Positions 34,521 through 42,597 of a DNA stretch of 58,601 nt are shown one piece after another. The stretch covers positions 1 through 58,601 of the forward strand of contig JAGTRM010000027.1 in assembly GCA_018261735.1 (NCBI GenBank). Direction: 5' to 3'. The notes beneath the pieces are model-generated. The model ran no database searches. It worked only from the letters and a program-made list of their open reading frames with translations, and was not told the origin of the DNA. Numbering within the stretch: the first letter of the stretch is position 1; each line of letters starts with the position of its first letter. Both the position numbers and the translations under genes were made by a program. Source of the stretch: Pseudomonadota bacterium (GTDB taxonomy: Bacteria; Pseudomonadota; Gammaproteobacteria; Burkholderiales; Chitinibacteraceae).

Positions 34521-35039
34521 ATGGCCACCGTCATGCTCAATGGAACCCCGGTCAGCGTTGGCGGCCGATTTCCCCGTGTCGGCGATATTGCCCACAGCTT
34601 CATGCTGGTCGATACCCAACTGCAGGATGTTCCGCTCTCCAAATTCTGGGGGCAGCGCAAACTGATCGCCATCGTCCCCAGTCTGGATGCCGCCATCGGC
34701 CTGACGATCGCTCGCCGGCTGGAAGCGCTGGCCTACGATGTCGACAATGTCGTGGTCATGATTGTTTCCGTGGATACGCCCTACGCGCTGTCGCGGATTG
34801 CCAGCACCGAAGGATTCCGCAAGATCCATCTGCTCTCCACCTTGCGCGGCCGCGATTTCCACAAGGATTACGGTGTCATGATCACCGATATCCCGCTTTC
34901 CGGCTTGATGACCACTGCCCTGATCACGCTGGATGTCAACGATGAGGTCCTGTTCGCCGAACTGGTCAAGGACATCAACTCCGAACCCAACTACCAGGAT
35001 GCGCTGGCCCCCCTGCAGCCCGCCACGCACGAGTTATAA
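34521..35039 (+). CDS. Tpx-like protein lacking catalytic cysteines
   Basis: A 172-residue protein of the thiol peroxidase (Tpx) fold. It shares [11 protein letters not shown], a [13 protein letters not shown] segment, [19 protein letters not shown] and DYGVMI with the next gene. Where active Tpx has [11 protein letters not shown] this protein has [11 protein letters not shown]. The resolving-cysteine region FCGAEG reads IASTEG, so both redox cysteines are gone. It should not be a peroxidase and may be a binding or regulatory protein. It has its own 13-bp terminator. Confidence 0.8.
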   Translation: MATVMLNGTPVSVGGRFPRVGDIAHSFMLVDTQLQDVPLSKFWGQRKLIAIVPSLDAAIGLTIARRLEALAYDVDNVVVMIVSVDTPYALSRIASTEGFRKIHLLSTLRGRDFHKDYGVMITDIPLSGLMTTALITLDVNDEVLFAELVKDINSEPNYQDALAPLQPATHEL

Positions 35040-35054
35040 GAGATTCCGCATTCC

Positions 35055-35088
35055 CCACACAGCCGGCACCCGCCGGCTGTGTGGTTTT
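35055..35088 (+). terminator. terminator after the Tpx-like gene
   Basis: A 13-bp perfect stem CCACACAGCCGGC/GCCGGCTGTGTGG has a 4-base loop and is followed by TTTT. It separates the Tpx-like gene from tpx. Confidence 0.88.
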
Positions 35089-35092
35089 AAGC

Positions 35093-35121
35093 TTGCTGCC
35101 TTGCACTACATTCCTGATAAT
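35093..35121 (+). promoter_or_regulatory. sigma-70 promoter of tpx
   Basis: TTGCTG, 17 bases, GATAAT. It starts five bases after the upstream terminator and ends 45 bases before the tpx ATG. Confidence 0.6.
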
Positions 35122-35166
35122 GGGAATTGCTATCAAGCAGCAATCAAAACAATTATGGAGATCCCC

Positions 35167-35670
35167 ATGGCATCAACCACTCTCGGCGGCACCCCCGTCG
35201 CCCTCAACGGCACTTTCCCCTCGGTAGGCAGCAGCGCCAAAGCGTTCAGCCTGGTTGGCAAGGATCTGGCGGATGTCACGCTCGCCAGCCTCGCCGGCAA
35301 GAGGAAAGTGCTGAACATCTTCCCGAGCATCGATACCGGCACGTGCGCCACGTCCGTGCGCCGCTTCAATCAGGAAGCCGCCGCGCTGACCAATACCTTG
35401 GTGTTGTGCATCTCGGCCGACTTGCCCTTCGCCCAAGCCCGTTTCTGCGGTGCTGAAGGCCTGAACAATGTGGTGACCCTGTCAACCATGCGCGGGCGGG
35501 CATTCCTTGCCGACTACGGCGTGGAAATTGCCAGCGGGCCTCTCGTCGGCGTTGCGGCCCGCGCCGTGATCGTGCTGGATGAACAGGACAAGGTTCTCCA
35601 CGCCGAGCTGGTGCCGGAAATCAAGCAGGAACCGGACTACGCCGCTGCGCTTAAAGCGCTGGCTGCGTGA
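35167..35670 (+). CDS. tpx: thiol peroxidase Tpx
   Basis: A 167-residue atypical 2-Cys peroxiredoxin that reduces lipid and hydrogen peroxides with thioredoxin. The peroxidatic cysteine is in [15 protein letters not shown] and the resolving cysteine in [18 protein letters not shown] lies six bases before the ATG, and a sigma-70 promoter is placed just after the terminator of the inactive paralogue. Length matches E. coli Tpx. Confidence 0.96.
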   Translation: MASTTLGGTPVALNGTFPSVGSSAKAFSLVGKDLADVTLASLAGKRKVLNIFPSIDTGTCATSVRRFNQEAAALTNTLVLCISADLPFAQARFCGAEGLNNVVTLSTMRGRAFLADYGVEIASGPLVGVAARAVIVLDEQDKVLHAELVPEIKQEPDYAAALKALAA

Positions 35671-35697
35671 TCCTTCCTCTTTCCTGATAGAAAACAA

Positions 35698-35719
35698 AAC
35701 GGCGGGATACCCCGCCGTT
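35698..35719. terminator. hairpin after tpx
   Basis: AACGGCGGG, four bases, CCCGCCGTT, 28 bases after the tpx stop. The T tract is weak on the plus strand, so termination strength is uncertain. Confidence 0.55.
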
Positions 35720-35748
35720 CAAATTGTTGGCAATCCTTCGCGAGCGCC

Positions 35749-36036
35749 AGCGAGGCCCTTCCTCCGGCGGGAGGAAGCGGGGATGGCGGGAATCGATCCA
35801 AACAGGCTGCGGGTGGCAGCGCAGGGTCAAATCGGTCGAGCTTGCTCGAGGGTGCCATCATCCCTGGAGACTTGCCACGTTGTCAGCAGCAAGCGCTAGC
35901 GAGGCCCTTCCTCCAGCGGGAGGAAGCGGGGATGGCGGGAATCGATCCAAGCAGGCTGCGAGTGGCAGCGCAGGGTCAAATCGGTCGAGCTTGCTCGAGC
36001 GTGCCATTCCTGGAGGCTTGCCACTTTGTCAGCAGC
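35749..36036. repeat. two tandem copies of a ~140-bp non-coding repeat
   Basis: Copy 1 is at about 35749-35890 and copy 2 at about 35898-36036 (period 149 bases), close to 90% identical by eye. Each copy has two hairpins: CTTCCTCC/GGAGGAAG and TCGAGC-TT-GCTCGA. They share AATCGATCCAA and GGTCAAATCGGTCGAG blocks and the end TTTGTCAGCAGC. Together they fill most of the 445-base gap between tpx and the next gene. No protein is expected. Confidence 0.85.
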
Positions 36037-36115
36037 CTGAGTCTTGTTACGCACCGTCACGCTTCAATGAACCATATCAGTTAGAATAAAAAGCAAATCC
36101 TTGCTGGAGATCTTC

Positions 36116-36619
36116 ATGCAGCAACGTGCGCTTCCCTTATTGCTTTTGACGCTTGCGCTGTCGGCGCAGGCACAAACCCGGTTGACCGTGCGCTTTGCCA
36201 ATCCGTCCTGGAACGGCGTCAACATCCCGGCAGGCCAGCAGTGCCCGAAATACGGCGGCGCGGGCGCCACCCCCTCACTGAACGTGTTTGACCTTCCGCC
36301 CGGCACCGCGGCATTGATGCTGGAGTTTTCGGAAAAAGGCACGGCGCTCGACAACGGCGGGCTGGGCCGCATCGGCTATGCCGTGGGCAAGGGAGTCAGC
36401 AGCGCCCAGGTACCCTCAGCGCCCGGCAACAGCATGGTCTTGCCGAGCGGCTTTTTCCTTATCCGTACCCATCTGGGCGACGACAAGCCCGGGGCGTATC
36501 TCCCCCCCTGCTCGGGCGGCAAGGGCGCGCGCTATTTTCTTGTTGTTCGCGCACTGGATGCAGCGAACAAGGAGGGCAAAGTGTTGGGCGAAGGCCGCCT
36601 GGAGCTTGGCAAGTACTGA
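36116..36619 (+). CDS. exported PEBP/YbhB-like protein
   Basis: A 167-residue protein with a signal peptide (MQQRALPLLLLTLALSAQAQ). The mature part reads like the phosphatidylethanolamine-binding (YbhB/YbcL/RKIP) fold: GATPSLNVFDLPPGTAALML, LDNGGLGRIGYAV and LPPCSGGKGARYFLVVRALD. The last matches the Y-x-G-P-x-PP-x-G-x-H-Y ligand-site region with changes: the usual histidine before Y is R. GGAGA lies before the ATG. Role unknown. Confidence 0.6.
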   Translation: MQQRALPLLLLTLALSAQAQTRLTVRFANPSWNGVNIPAGQQCPKYGGAGATPSLNVFDLPPGTAALMLEFSEKGTALDNGGLGRIGYAVGKGVSSAQVPSAPGNSMVLPSGFFLIRTHLGDDKPGAYLPPCSGGKGARYFLVVRALDAANKEGKVLGEGRLELGKY

Positions 36620-36636
36620 CTATCGGCGCGCGCATG

Positions 36637-36672
36637 AAAAAACCCTTTGGTTACGACACCAAAGGGTTTTTG
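36637..36672. terminator. bidirectional terminator
   Basis: AAAAACCCTTTGG (36638-36650), an 8-base loop and CCAAAGGGTTTTT (36659-36671) make a perfect 13-bp stem with T tracts both ways, between convergent genes. Confidence 0.9.
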
Positions 36673-36694
36673 ACATTTTCGGCCCGATGCCCGA

Positions 36695-37225
36695 TCAGTT
36701 ATCGCGATACCGTTTCATCAGCTGAACGTAGTTGTTGGCAGAATAGTTGAAGCTGGCCAGCTCTTCTTCGGTCAGCGCGCGGATTTCCCGGACCGGGCTG
36801 CCCAGGTAGAGAAACCCCGAACGCAGCACTTTGCCCGGCGGCACCAAGGAGCCGGCGCCGATCATCACCCGATCCTGCACGATTGCACGGTCCAGGATTA
36901 TCGTTCCCATGCCGATCAGGCATTCACTGCCGATGGTGCAGCCGTGCAGGATCACGTTGTGTCCCACGGTCACGCGATCGCCGATCACGAGCGGCGCGCC
37001 CTGCGGATCGGATTCGCGCTTGTGCGTCACATGCAGCACGGAGCCATCCTGAATACTGGTTTGCTTGCCGATCCGGATGAAATTCACGTCCCCGCGTACG
37101 GCCACATTAGGCCAAACCGAGGATTCTTCCCCCAGAACCACATCGCCGATCACCTGCGCGCTATCATGCACCCAAGCTCCTTCAGCGAGTTGCGGCGTGA
37201 TATCGCCAAATTTGCCAATTGCCAT
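36695..37225 (-). CDS. gamma-carbonic-anhydrase-like hexapeptide protein (YrdA type)
   Basis: A 176-residue left-handed beta-helix protein. The metal-site residues of the family are visible: RGDVNFIRIG, VLHVTHK and GHNVILHGCTIG supply three histidines. The hexapeptide repeats (IGDVVLGEESSVWPNVAV) run through the middle. YrdA/CaiE-type proteins form trimers and may be carbonic anhydrases or acyltransferases; activity is unproven. ATG 37225 has GGGAG upstream. It is divergent from prlC. Confidence 0.88.
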   Translation of the reverse strand: MAIGKFGDITPQLAEGAWVHDSAQVIGDVVLGEESSVWPNVAVRGDVNFIRIGKQTSIQDGSVLHVTHKRESDPQGAPLVIGDRVTVGHNVILHGCTIGSECLIGMGTIILDRAIVQDRVMIGAGSLVPPGKVLRSGFLYLGSPVREIRALTEEELASFNYSANNYVQLMKRYRDN

Positions 37226-37310
37226 TATTGCTCCCTGCTTGTAATTTGTTACCGGTGCGCCCATTTGATCACTACGAAACTCCGCCCTATTTTACCCGAG
37301 GCCCTGCCCC

Positions 37311-39356
37311 ATGACCGCTGCCGTAAATAATCCCCTCCTAGATTTCTCCGGATTGCCCCGTTACGCCGAAGTGCGTCCGGAACACATTACGCCCGCGCTG
37401 GATGCTCTGATTGAAACTTGCCGCGCCGCAGTCAGTGCCGCAGAACAAATCGGCAAGCCCAGTTGGGATAATTTTGTCAGCCCGGTTGAAAATGCGCTGG
37501 AACAGCTCGGCCGTGCCTGGGGCATTGCCGGCCACCTGGAAAGCGTAGTGAACACGCCGGAATTGCGCGAAGCCTACAACGCCAACCTGGGCCGCATCTC
37601 CAATTTTTATACCGAACTGGGCCAGAACGAAGCGCTGTATGCCGGCTACAAGAAACTGGCCAAAAGCGCCGAATTCAAGAAATATGCCTTGGCGCGCAAG
37701 ACCATCGTCGAACACGCGCTGCGCGACTTCCGCTTGTCCGGCGCAGAATTGCCGCCCGAGCAAAAGGTGCGCTTCACCGAGCTTGCCGAGCGCCTGTCCG
37801 AGCTGACCAACCGCTTTTCGCAAAATCTGCTCGATGCCACCGATAGCTATGCCGCCTATATCGAGGATGAAAAACGGCTGGCCGGCCTGCCCGCCGACAA
37901 TCTGGCCGCTGCACGCGCCGCCGCCGAGGAGGAAGGTCGCCCCGGTTACAAGTTCACCCTGAAAGCGCCCAGTTATATTCCGGTGATGCAGTATGTGCGT
38001 GACCGCGCGCTGCGCGAACAGATGTATACCGCGTATGTCACCCGTGCCTCGGAATTCGACCAGGCGCAATGGGACAACACGCCGCTGATCAACGAAATCC
38101 TGCAACTGCGCCAGGAAGCCGCGCAGATGCTGGGCTTCGCCAATTTCGGCGAGGAATCGCTGGCCACCAAGATGGCCGAATCGCCGGAGCAAGTTTTGCA
38201 TTTCTTGCGCGACCTGGCCAAGCGCTGCCGGCCGTTCGTGATGAGCGATCGCAGCGAAATGAGCACCTGGGCCTACACCAACCTCGGCTACAAGCAACTC
38301 GAACCCTGGGATGTCGGCTTTGTCTCGGAAAAAATCCGCGAGCAGAAATACGCGTTTTCCGAGCAGGAAGTGAAGCAGTACTTCACCGAACCCACCGTGC
38401 TTTCCGGCCTGTTCCATCTGATCGAAACGCTGTACGGCCTGCGCTTTGAGCCAGCCGAAGCGCCGGTCTGGCATCCGGACGTGCGCTATTACGAACTGAA
38501 AAATGCCGACGGATCCCTCGTCGGCGGCCTGTATCTCGATCTCTACGCCCGCACCGCCAAGCAGGGTGGCGCCTGGATGAACGACGTGCGCGGACGGCGC
38601 AAGCTCGACGACGGCAGCATCCAGCCACCCGTCGCGCTGGTGGTCTGCAACTTCGCCAGCGGCGTGGATGGCAAGCCGGCCCTGCTGCCGCACGATGATG
38701 TAATCACCCTGTTCCACGAATTCGGCCACGCCTTGCACCACCTGCTTACCCAAGTGGACGAGCTGGGCGTTTCCGGCATCAGTGGTGTGGAATGGGATGC
38801 GGTCGAACTGCCGAGCCAGTTCATGGAAAACTTCTGCTGGGAATGGCAAGTGCTGCCCAAGATGACGAGCCACGCCGAAACCGGCGAAACCCTGCCCAAG
38901 GAACTCTTCGGCAAGATGCTCGCCGCCAAGAACTTCCAGAGCGCCAGCGTGATGCAGCGCCAGCTGTATTTCTCGATCTTCGACATGGAACTGCACCAGA
39001 AAATCGAAGCGCCGGCCGTGCAGGAACTCGCCGAAAAAATCCAGCAAGACCTCGCCCTGCTGCAGCCGCCGTTCTATAACCGCTTCCCGCAGAGCTTCAG
39101 CCATATCTTTGCCGGCGGCTACGCGGCAGGTTACTACAGCTACAAGTGGGCGGAAGTGCTCTCGGCCGATGCCTATTCCGCATTCGAGGAAGAAGGCGTG
39201 CTCAATCCGCAGACGGGCGCGCGCTTCCGCCTGGAAATCCTGGCGCGTGGCGGTGAACGTCCGGCACTGGAATCGTTCAAAGCCTTCCGTGGCCGCGAGC
39301 CTTCCATCGACGCGCTACTGCGCCATAACGGACTGGAAGACGGCCATCACGGCTGA
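37311..39356 (+). CDS. prlC: oligopeptidase A (M3 metallopeptidase)
   Basis: A 681-residue cytoplasmic zinc endopeptidase that degrades signal peptides and short peptides. The zinc motif HEFGHALHHLL is near residue 470, followed by VEWDAVELPSQFMENFCWE, and the C-terminal FSHIFAGGYAAGYYSYKWAEVLSAD contains the substrate-binding tyrosines. Length equals that of OpdA/PrlC. A strong terminator follows. Confidence 0.96.
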   Translation: MTAAVNNPLLDFSGLPRYAEVRPEHITPALDALIETCRAAVSAAEQIGKPSWDNFVSPVENALEQLGRAWGIAGHLESVVNTPELREAYNANLGRISNFYTELGQNEALYAGYKKLAKSAEFKKYALARKTIVEHALRDFRLSGAELPPEQKVRFTELAERLSELTNRFSQNLLDATDSYAAYIEDEKRLAGLPADNLAAARAAAEEEGRPGYKFTLKAPSYIPVMQYVRDRALREQMYTAYVTRASEFDQAQWDNTPLINEILQLRQEAAQMLGFANFGEESLATKMAESPEQVLHFLRDLAKRCRPFVMSDRSEMSTWAYTNLGYKQLEPWDVGFVSEKIREQKYAFSEQEVKQYFTEPTVLSGLFHLIETLYGLRFEPAEAPVWHPDVRYYELKNADGSLVGGLYLDLYARTAKQGGAWMNDVRGRRKLDDGSIQPPVALVVCNFASGVDGKPALLPHDDVITLFHEFGHALHHLLTQVDELGVSGISGVEWDAVELPSQFMENFCWEWQVLPKMTSHAETGETLPKELFGKMLAAKNFQSASVMQRQLYFSIFDMELHQKIEAPAVQELAEKIQQDLALLQPPFYNRFPQSFSHIFAGGYAAGYYSYKWAEVLSADAYSAFEEEGVLNPQTGARFRLEILARGGERPALESFKAFRGREPSIDALLRHNGLEDGHHG

Positions 39357-39372
39357 TCCTGCCGGCATAAAC

Positions 39373-39408
39373 AAAAGTCCGTACTGCGATGGCAGTACGG
39401 ACTTTTTT
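39373..39408. terminator. terminator after prlC
   Basis: AAAAGTCCGTACTG, six bases, CAGTACGGACTTTT (39373-39406) followed by TT. A perfect 14-bp stem usable in both directions. Confidence 0.92.
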
Positions 39409-39430
39409 ATCACCATTGACCGAAAGAACA

Positions 39431-40414
39431 TCAGAACCGGATCAACCGCTTCTCGTCCGCCGCATGGCGCGCCAGCAAGCTCGCCGCCGTACTGAGAAAT
39501 GAATCTTCGGCCGACACCAAACATGGTTGCTCGCCACGGATACTCGCGACGAAATCGGCAAAGCATTGCACCTCGGACAACTGCGGCAGGATTTGCTCGC
39601 CCGCCGCGTTCAGCAGATGGACTTCCCGGTTGCGCACTTCGATCACGCCGGCGCTGCCGACCACGCGAATCCGGTCGTCGTCATGGCTGGGCGCACTGGC
39701 CGGGCGCAGGTAATCAATGTTGACCGTCGCCGCGACCTCTCCGGTCATCTCGAACGCACACATCGCGCTGCTTTCCAGCTCGCCATGCCCACCATTGGCG
39801 CGGGTGGAGTGGCTGGCAAATACCGAGACGAATTCCTGCCCGCTGAACCAGCGCAACCAATCTATCGCATGGCTGCCGACCCAGGGAATCGTGCCACCAA
39901 ACGAATCGCGCCGGGTATAGAAGGCCTCGCGCTGGCCCAGCCGGTACGATTTCTGCGCATGCAGCAGGCGCACCTCGCCGATCGCGCCGGCCTGCACCAC
40001 CTGATGCGCCGTCAGGAACCACGGCTTGTAGCGGATGCCGAACATTGCCGCCAGATGCACGCCACTGCCGCGCCAGAGTTTTTCTAGTTCAGCCAGATCG
40101 TCAAGCGTGGTCGCGAGCGGTTTTTCCGCATACAGATGGATGCCCCGGCGCAGACATTCGGCATTGATCCGCGCGTGATCGCCGAAATGCGGATTCACCG
40201 CCACGATATCCGGCCGGGTTTCATCGAGCATTGCCTGCCAATCGGCAAAGCGGCGCGGGTTCAGATCGAGCTCTCGCAAGCGCGCTTCGAGCTTGCCGAG
40301 GTTTTCGCCGGCGGAACCAGGTGCCACCGCGCACAGATCGACCGCGATCCCCTGCGCCAAACCGCCCAGCACATAGTCAAAATGTCCGGCCCCGCCAATG
40401 ATGCAAAGCTTCAT
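39431..40414 (-). CDS. Gfo/Idh/MocA-family oxidoreductase
   Basis: A 327-residue NAD(P)-dependent dehydrogenase. It has an N-terminal Rossmann fold (MKLCIIGGAGHFDYVLGGLA), the catalytic EKP at about residue 97 (HLYAEKPLATT) and a C-terminal GFO/IDH domain with GGTIPWVGSHAIDWLRWF (D and H of the active site). The family oxidises sugars, inositol and related compounds. The substrate is unknown. It starts 10 bases after the LysE-family gene and is likely co-transcribed. Confidence 0.88.
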   Translation of the reverse strand: MKLCIIGGAGHFDYVLGGLAQGIAVDLCAVAPGSAGENLGKLEARLRELDLNPRRFADWQAMLDETRPDIVAVNPHFGDHARINAECLRRGIHLYAEKPLATTLDDLAELEKLWRGSGVHLAAMFGIRYKPWFLTAHQVVQAGAIGEVRLLHAQKSYRLGQREAFYTRRDSFGGTIPWVGSHAIDWLRWFSGQEFVSVFASHSTRANGGHGELESSAMCAFEMTGEVAATVNIDYLRPASAPSHDDDRIRVVGSAGVIEVRNREVHLLNAAGEQILPQLSEVQCFADFVASIRGEQPCLVSAEDSFLSTAASLLARHAADEKRLIRF

Positions 40415-40424
40415 GATTCACCTT

Positions 40425-41054
40425 TTATTTTCCCGCCACGCCGGCCGCCAGTATGCCACCGGCAATCGCCAGAAACACGCAGCCCAGCGCTTTCTCGATC
40501 AGCGCCACCTGCCGCAGCAGGAAACGCCGCACCGCGCCGTTACCCAACCCCAGCGCCAGCAACGCATCCCAGCCGAACACCACCGACACCATCCACACGC
40601 CGTAGAACACCCGCAGCGCCACGGGCGTACCCGGCGGCGTCGCCACGCTCAGCAGGCTGAAATAGAACAGCGCGTTCTTGGGATTGAGCAGCCCGGACAG
40701 AAACCCGGCGATGAAAACGGAACCGCGCGGCGGCGGCAATGCGGTCAGCCCCTCATCCAACGGCGCGCTGCGGCTGCTGCGCAGAATGCGCCAGCCGAGC
40801 CAGGCCAGATAGCCGCAGCCGAGCCACCTGATCGATTCCAGCAACAGCGGCGCCCGCTGCATCAGCGCCACGCCGGAGAGCGCGCAGAGCACATATACCG
40901 CGTTGGCCAGTGCAATGCCGGCGCTGGTCAGTACCCCGGCACGCGAACCGAAGCGCGTGGACGTGCGCAGCACCAGAAAAAAATCCGGCCCTGGGCTCAA
41001 CAGCGCCAGAAAATGCGTGCCGGCAAGCAGCAGAAACAACTGGAAATGGCTCAT
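40425..41054 (-). CDS. LysE-family translocator
   Basis: A 209-residue polytopic membrane protein with the LysE signature LALLSPGPDFFLVLRTSTRFGSRAG and the mid-protein GLLNPKNALFYFSLLS. It has about six hydrophobic segments. AAGGGG lies before the ATG. Such exporters are often paired with AraC regulators. The next minus-strand gene upstream beyond the TIR insert is an AraC regulator, so the two may once have been neighbours. Exported compound unknown. Confidence 0.88.
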   Translation of the reverse strand: MSHFQLFLLLAGTHFLALLSPGPDFFLVLRTSTRFGSRAGVLTSAGIALANAVYVLCALSGVALMQRAPLLLESIRWLGCGYLAWLGWRILRSSRSAPLDEGLTALPPPRGSVFIAGFLSGLLNPKNALFYFSLLSVATPPGTPVALRVFYGVWMVSVVFGWDALLALGLGNGAVRRFLLRQVALIEKALGCVFLAIAGGILAAGVAGK

Positions 41055-41129
41055 GGTTTACCCCTTGTAACGTAAAGAAGGAACAAGGGTAAGGAAGGAG
41101 TGGCGGCGGGTATTGCAGGAAATTGCGGT

Positions 41130-41144
41130 GGGTGGGTGGGTGGG
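41130..41144 (+). repeat. GGGT tandem repeat / G-quadruplex motif
   Basis: GGGTGGGTGGGTGGG: four GGG runs with single-T loops inside a longer (GGGT)n tract from 41127 to 41146. It lies 75 bases upstream of the LysE-family start, on the strand opposite to that gene. Confidence 0.8.
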
Positions 41145-41156
41145 TGCTTTGCGTAG

Positions 41157-41188
41157 CCTGGATTAGCCGCAACGCGGCGTAATCCGGG
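41157..41188. repeat. REP-like palindrome (copy 1)
   Basis: CCTGGATTAGCCGC, four bases, GCGGCGTAATCCGGG. An imperfect palindrome of the widespread GGATTA/TAATCC REP-type intergenic sequence. Confidence 0.65.
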
Positions 41189-41277
41189 TCGTCGAAGACG
41201 ATGAGGTATAAATCATCAAAGGCCACCATTCGGCACAATTTGCATGCGCTCAGTGTCGTACTTGGTGACAGCAGCAA

Positions 41278-41304
41278 CCCGGATTCTGCTTCGCGCCATC
41301 CGGG
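41278..41304. repeat. REP-like palindrome (copy 2)
   Basis: CCCGGAT, 13 bases, ATCCGGG. A second GGATT/ATCC palindrome 90 bases from the first and 17 bases before the 3' end of the TIR gene. It may mark the edge of the accessory insert. Confidence 0.6.
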
Positions 41305-41320
41305 CAACTTGCTTTTACAC

Positions 41321-42337
41321 TCACCCCATTAGAATCCGTTGCGCACTCATTAGAATAATTCTCGGAAGCTCTTTATAAAAAATGTAGTCATCTTCACCAT
41401 CCATCAAAAGCTCTTCCAAAATCGGGTGATGAGTACTCATCATAAGTAACTCCTCAAACTCCGCAAGAATTTTTTTGTTCTGTATTGGTGATCTTGAAGG
41501 GACAACTATTTTATTAATTATCTCCATGCCATCATCATAAATCCATGGCATCTTTTCCCTATATAGACTTAGTGCAATTTTAAGACCAATCTTTGGATTT
41601 GGTGACATATGAATTAATTCATCAATCATCATCGGATTAATTCTTCGCCTTCTTCTTTTCCCCTCGGCGCGTGAAGATCTATCTATTCGAGATGGCAAAT
41701 CCTGAAACATGACCTTAATCTCTTCAAATAATTTCGCTGACGAGTTTTCAATTTCATTCACACTAACATCCACTTTCGAACTAAGTGCTTTGGGTTCTGC
41801 TTTACCAATTCTGCCGAGAATATCAGAAACTTTTATTTTAAATTTTTCAACTTGAAACTTAATAGTATCTCTATCTGGCTCAGAGTTTGGTATTCTATCC
41901 ACCAATTGAAAAACAAGCTTTGTTAAGGAATCTTCATCATCTCCACAGTTTTGAAACTGAGCAAACGGGCCAGTCGAGGCATCCTTTAATTGAATACCAA
42001 GCGCAACCCCAAGAATTGGAGTATCTAATTTCCCTTTTGCCATACCTGCTTCAAATAGAATCCATGGCCGGTTTACGCTGCGTTCAGTCAAGAGGCAAAC
42101 AACATCAGAAGCACCTTGAATATTCTTGATTATTTCAGGGTACCATTCAACACCATATTCAATCCCTTGATTTCCTTTTCTATCAGATGTCCTGAAGGAT
42201 TTTAGAACTCCAGCACTTACACTTTTCAATAAATTACTAAAGGCCTCCGCCAGTTCAGCATCCCGCGTATCATGACTTATAAATACCAATGGATTGGTAG
42301 CCTTATTTCCTTTTTCTTCCTTGGCTTCTTCCGACAC
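41321..42337 (-). CDS. TIR-domain protein, candidate immune effector
   Basis: A 338-residue protein. Residues about 15-150 form a TIR domain: LVFISHDTRDAELAEAF at the start and SDVVCLLTERSVNRPWILFEAGMAKG, where glutamate 96 is in the position of the TIR NADase catalytic acid. The middle is a charged coil with a basic stretch (RRRRRINPMM). The C-terminal 100 residues form an unrecognised helical domain with FEELLMMSTHHPILEELL. The gene is clearly AT-rich compared with its neighbours and has many AAA/ATT codons, indicating transfer. Family knowledge: bacterial TIR proteins often cleave NAD in antiphage defence. No partner gene is visible. Confidence 0.8.
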   Translation of the reverse strand: MSEEAKEEKGNKATNPLVFISHDTRDAELAEAFSNLLKSVSAGVLKSFRTSDRKGNQGIEYGVEWYPEIIKNIQGASDVVCLLTERSVNRPWILFEAGMAKGKLDTPILGVALGIQLKDASTGPFAQFQNCGDDEDSLTKLVFQLVDRIPNSEPDRDTIKFQVEKFKIKVSDILGRIGKAEPKALSSKVDVSVNEIENSSAKLFEEIKVMFQDLPSRIDRSSRAEGKRRRRRINPMMIDELIHMSPNPKIGLKIALSLYREKMPWIYDDGMEIINKIVVPSRSPIQNKKILAEFEELLMMSTHHPILEELLMDGEDDYIFYKELPRIILMSAQRILMG

Positions 42338-42597
42338 ATTAATCCCCTATAAAAATTAAAATAAGTGCTTAATTTTTAACACAAAAAATTTTATTACACT
42401 AACACCGAGCCAACCCACAGGTAACACCATTAAAACAAGTATACTCAGAAACAACACCAAAAATGCCGCGCCAATAAAATAATTACGGATTAAGTAACTT
42501 ATCTTAACTGCACGAATAATGCCCAATCAGAAACAACCTGGTTAAAAAAAGGAACTGGCACAGCGGCCGCATTGGTAGCACAAAACCATTCCCCCTC

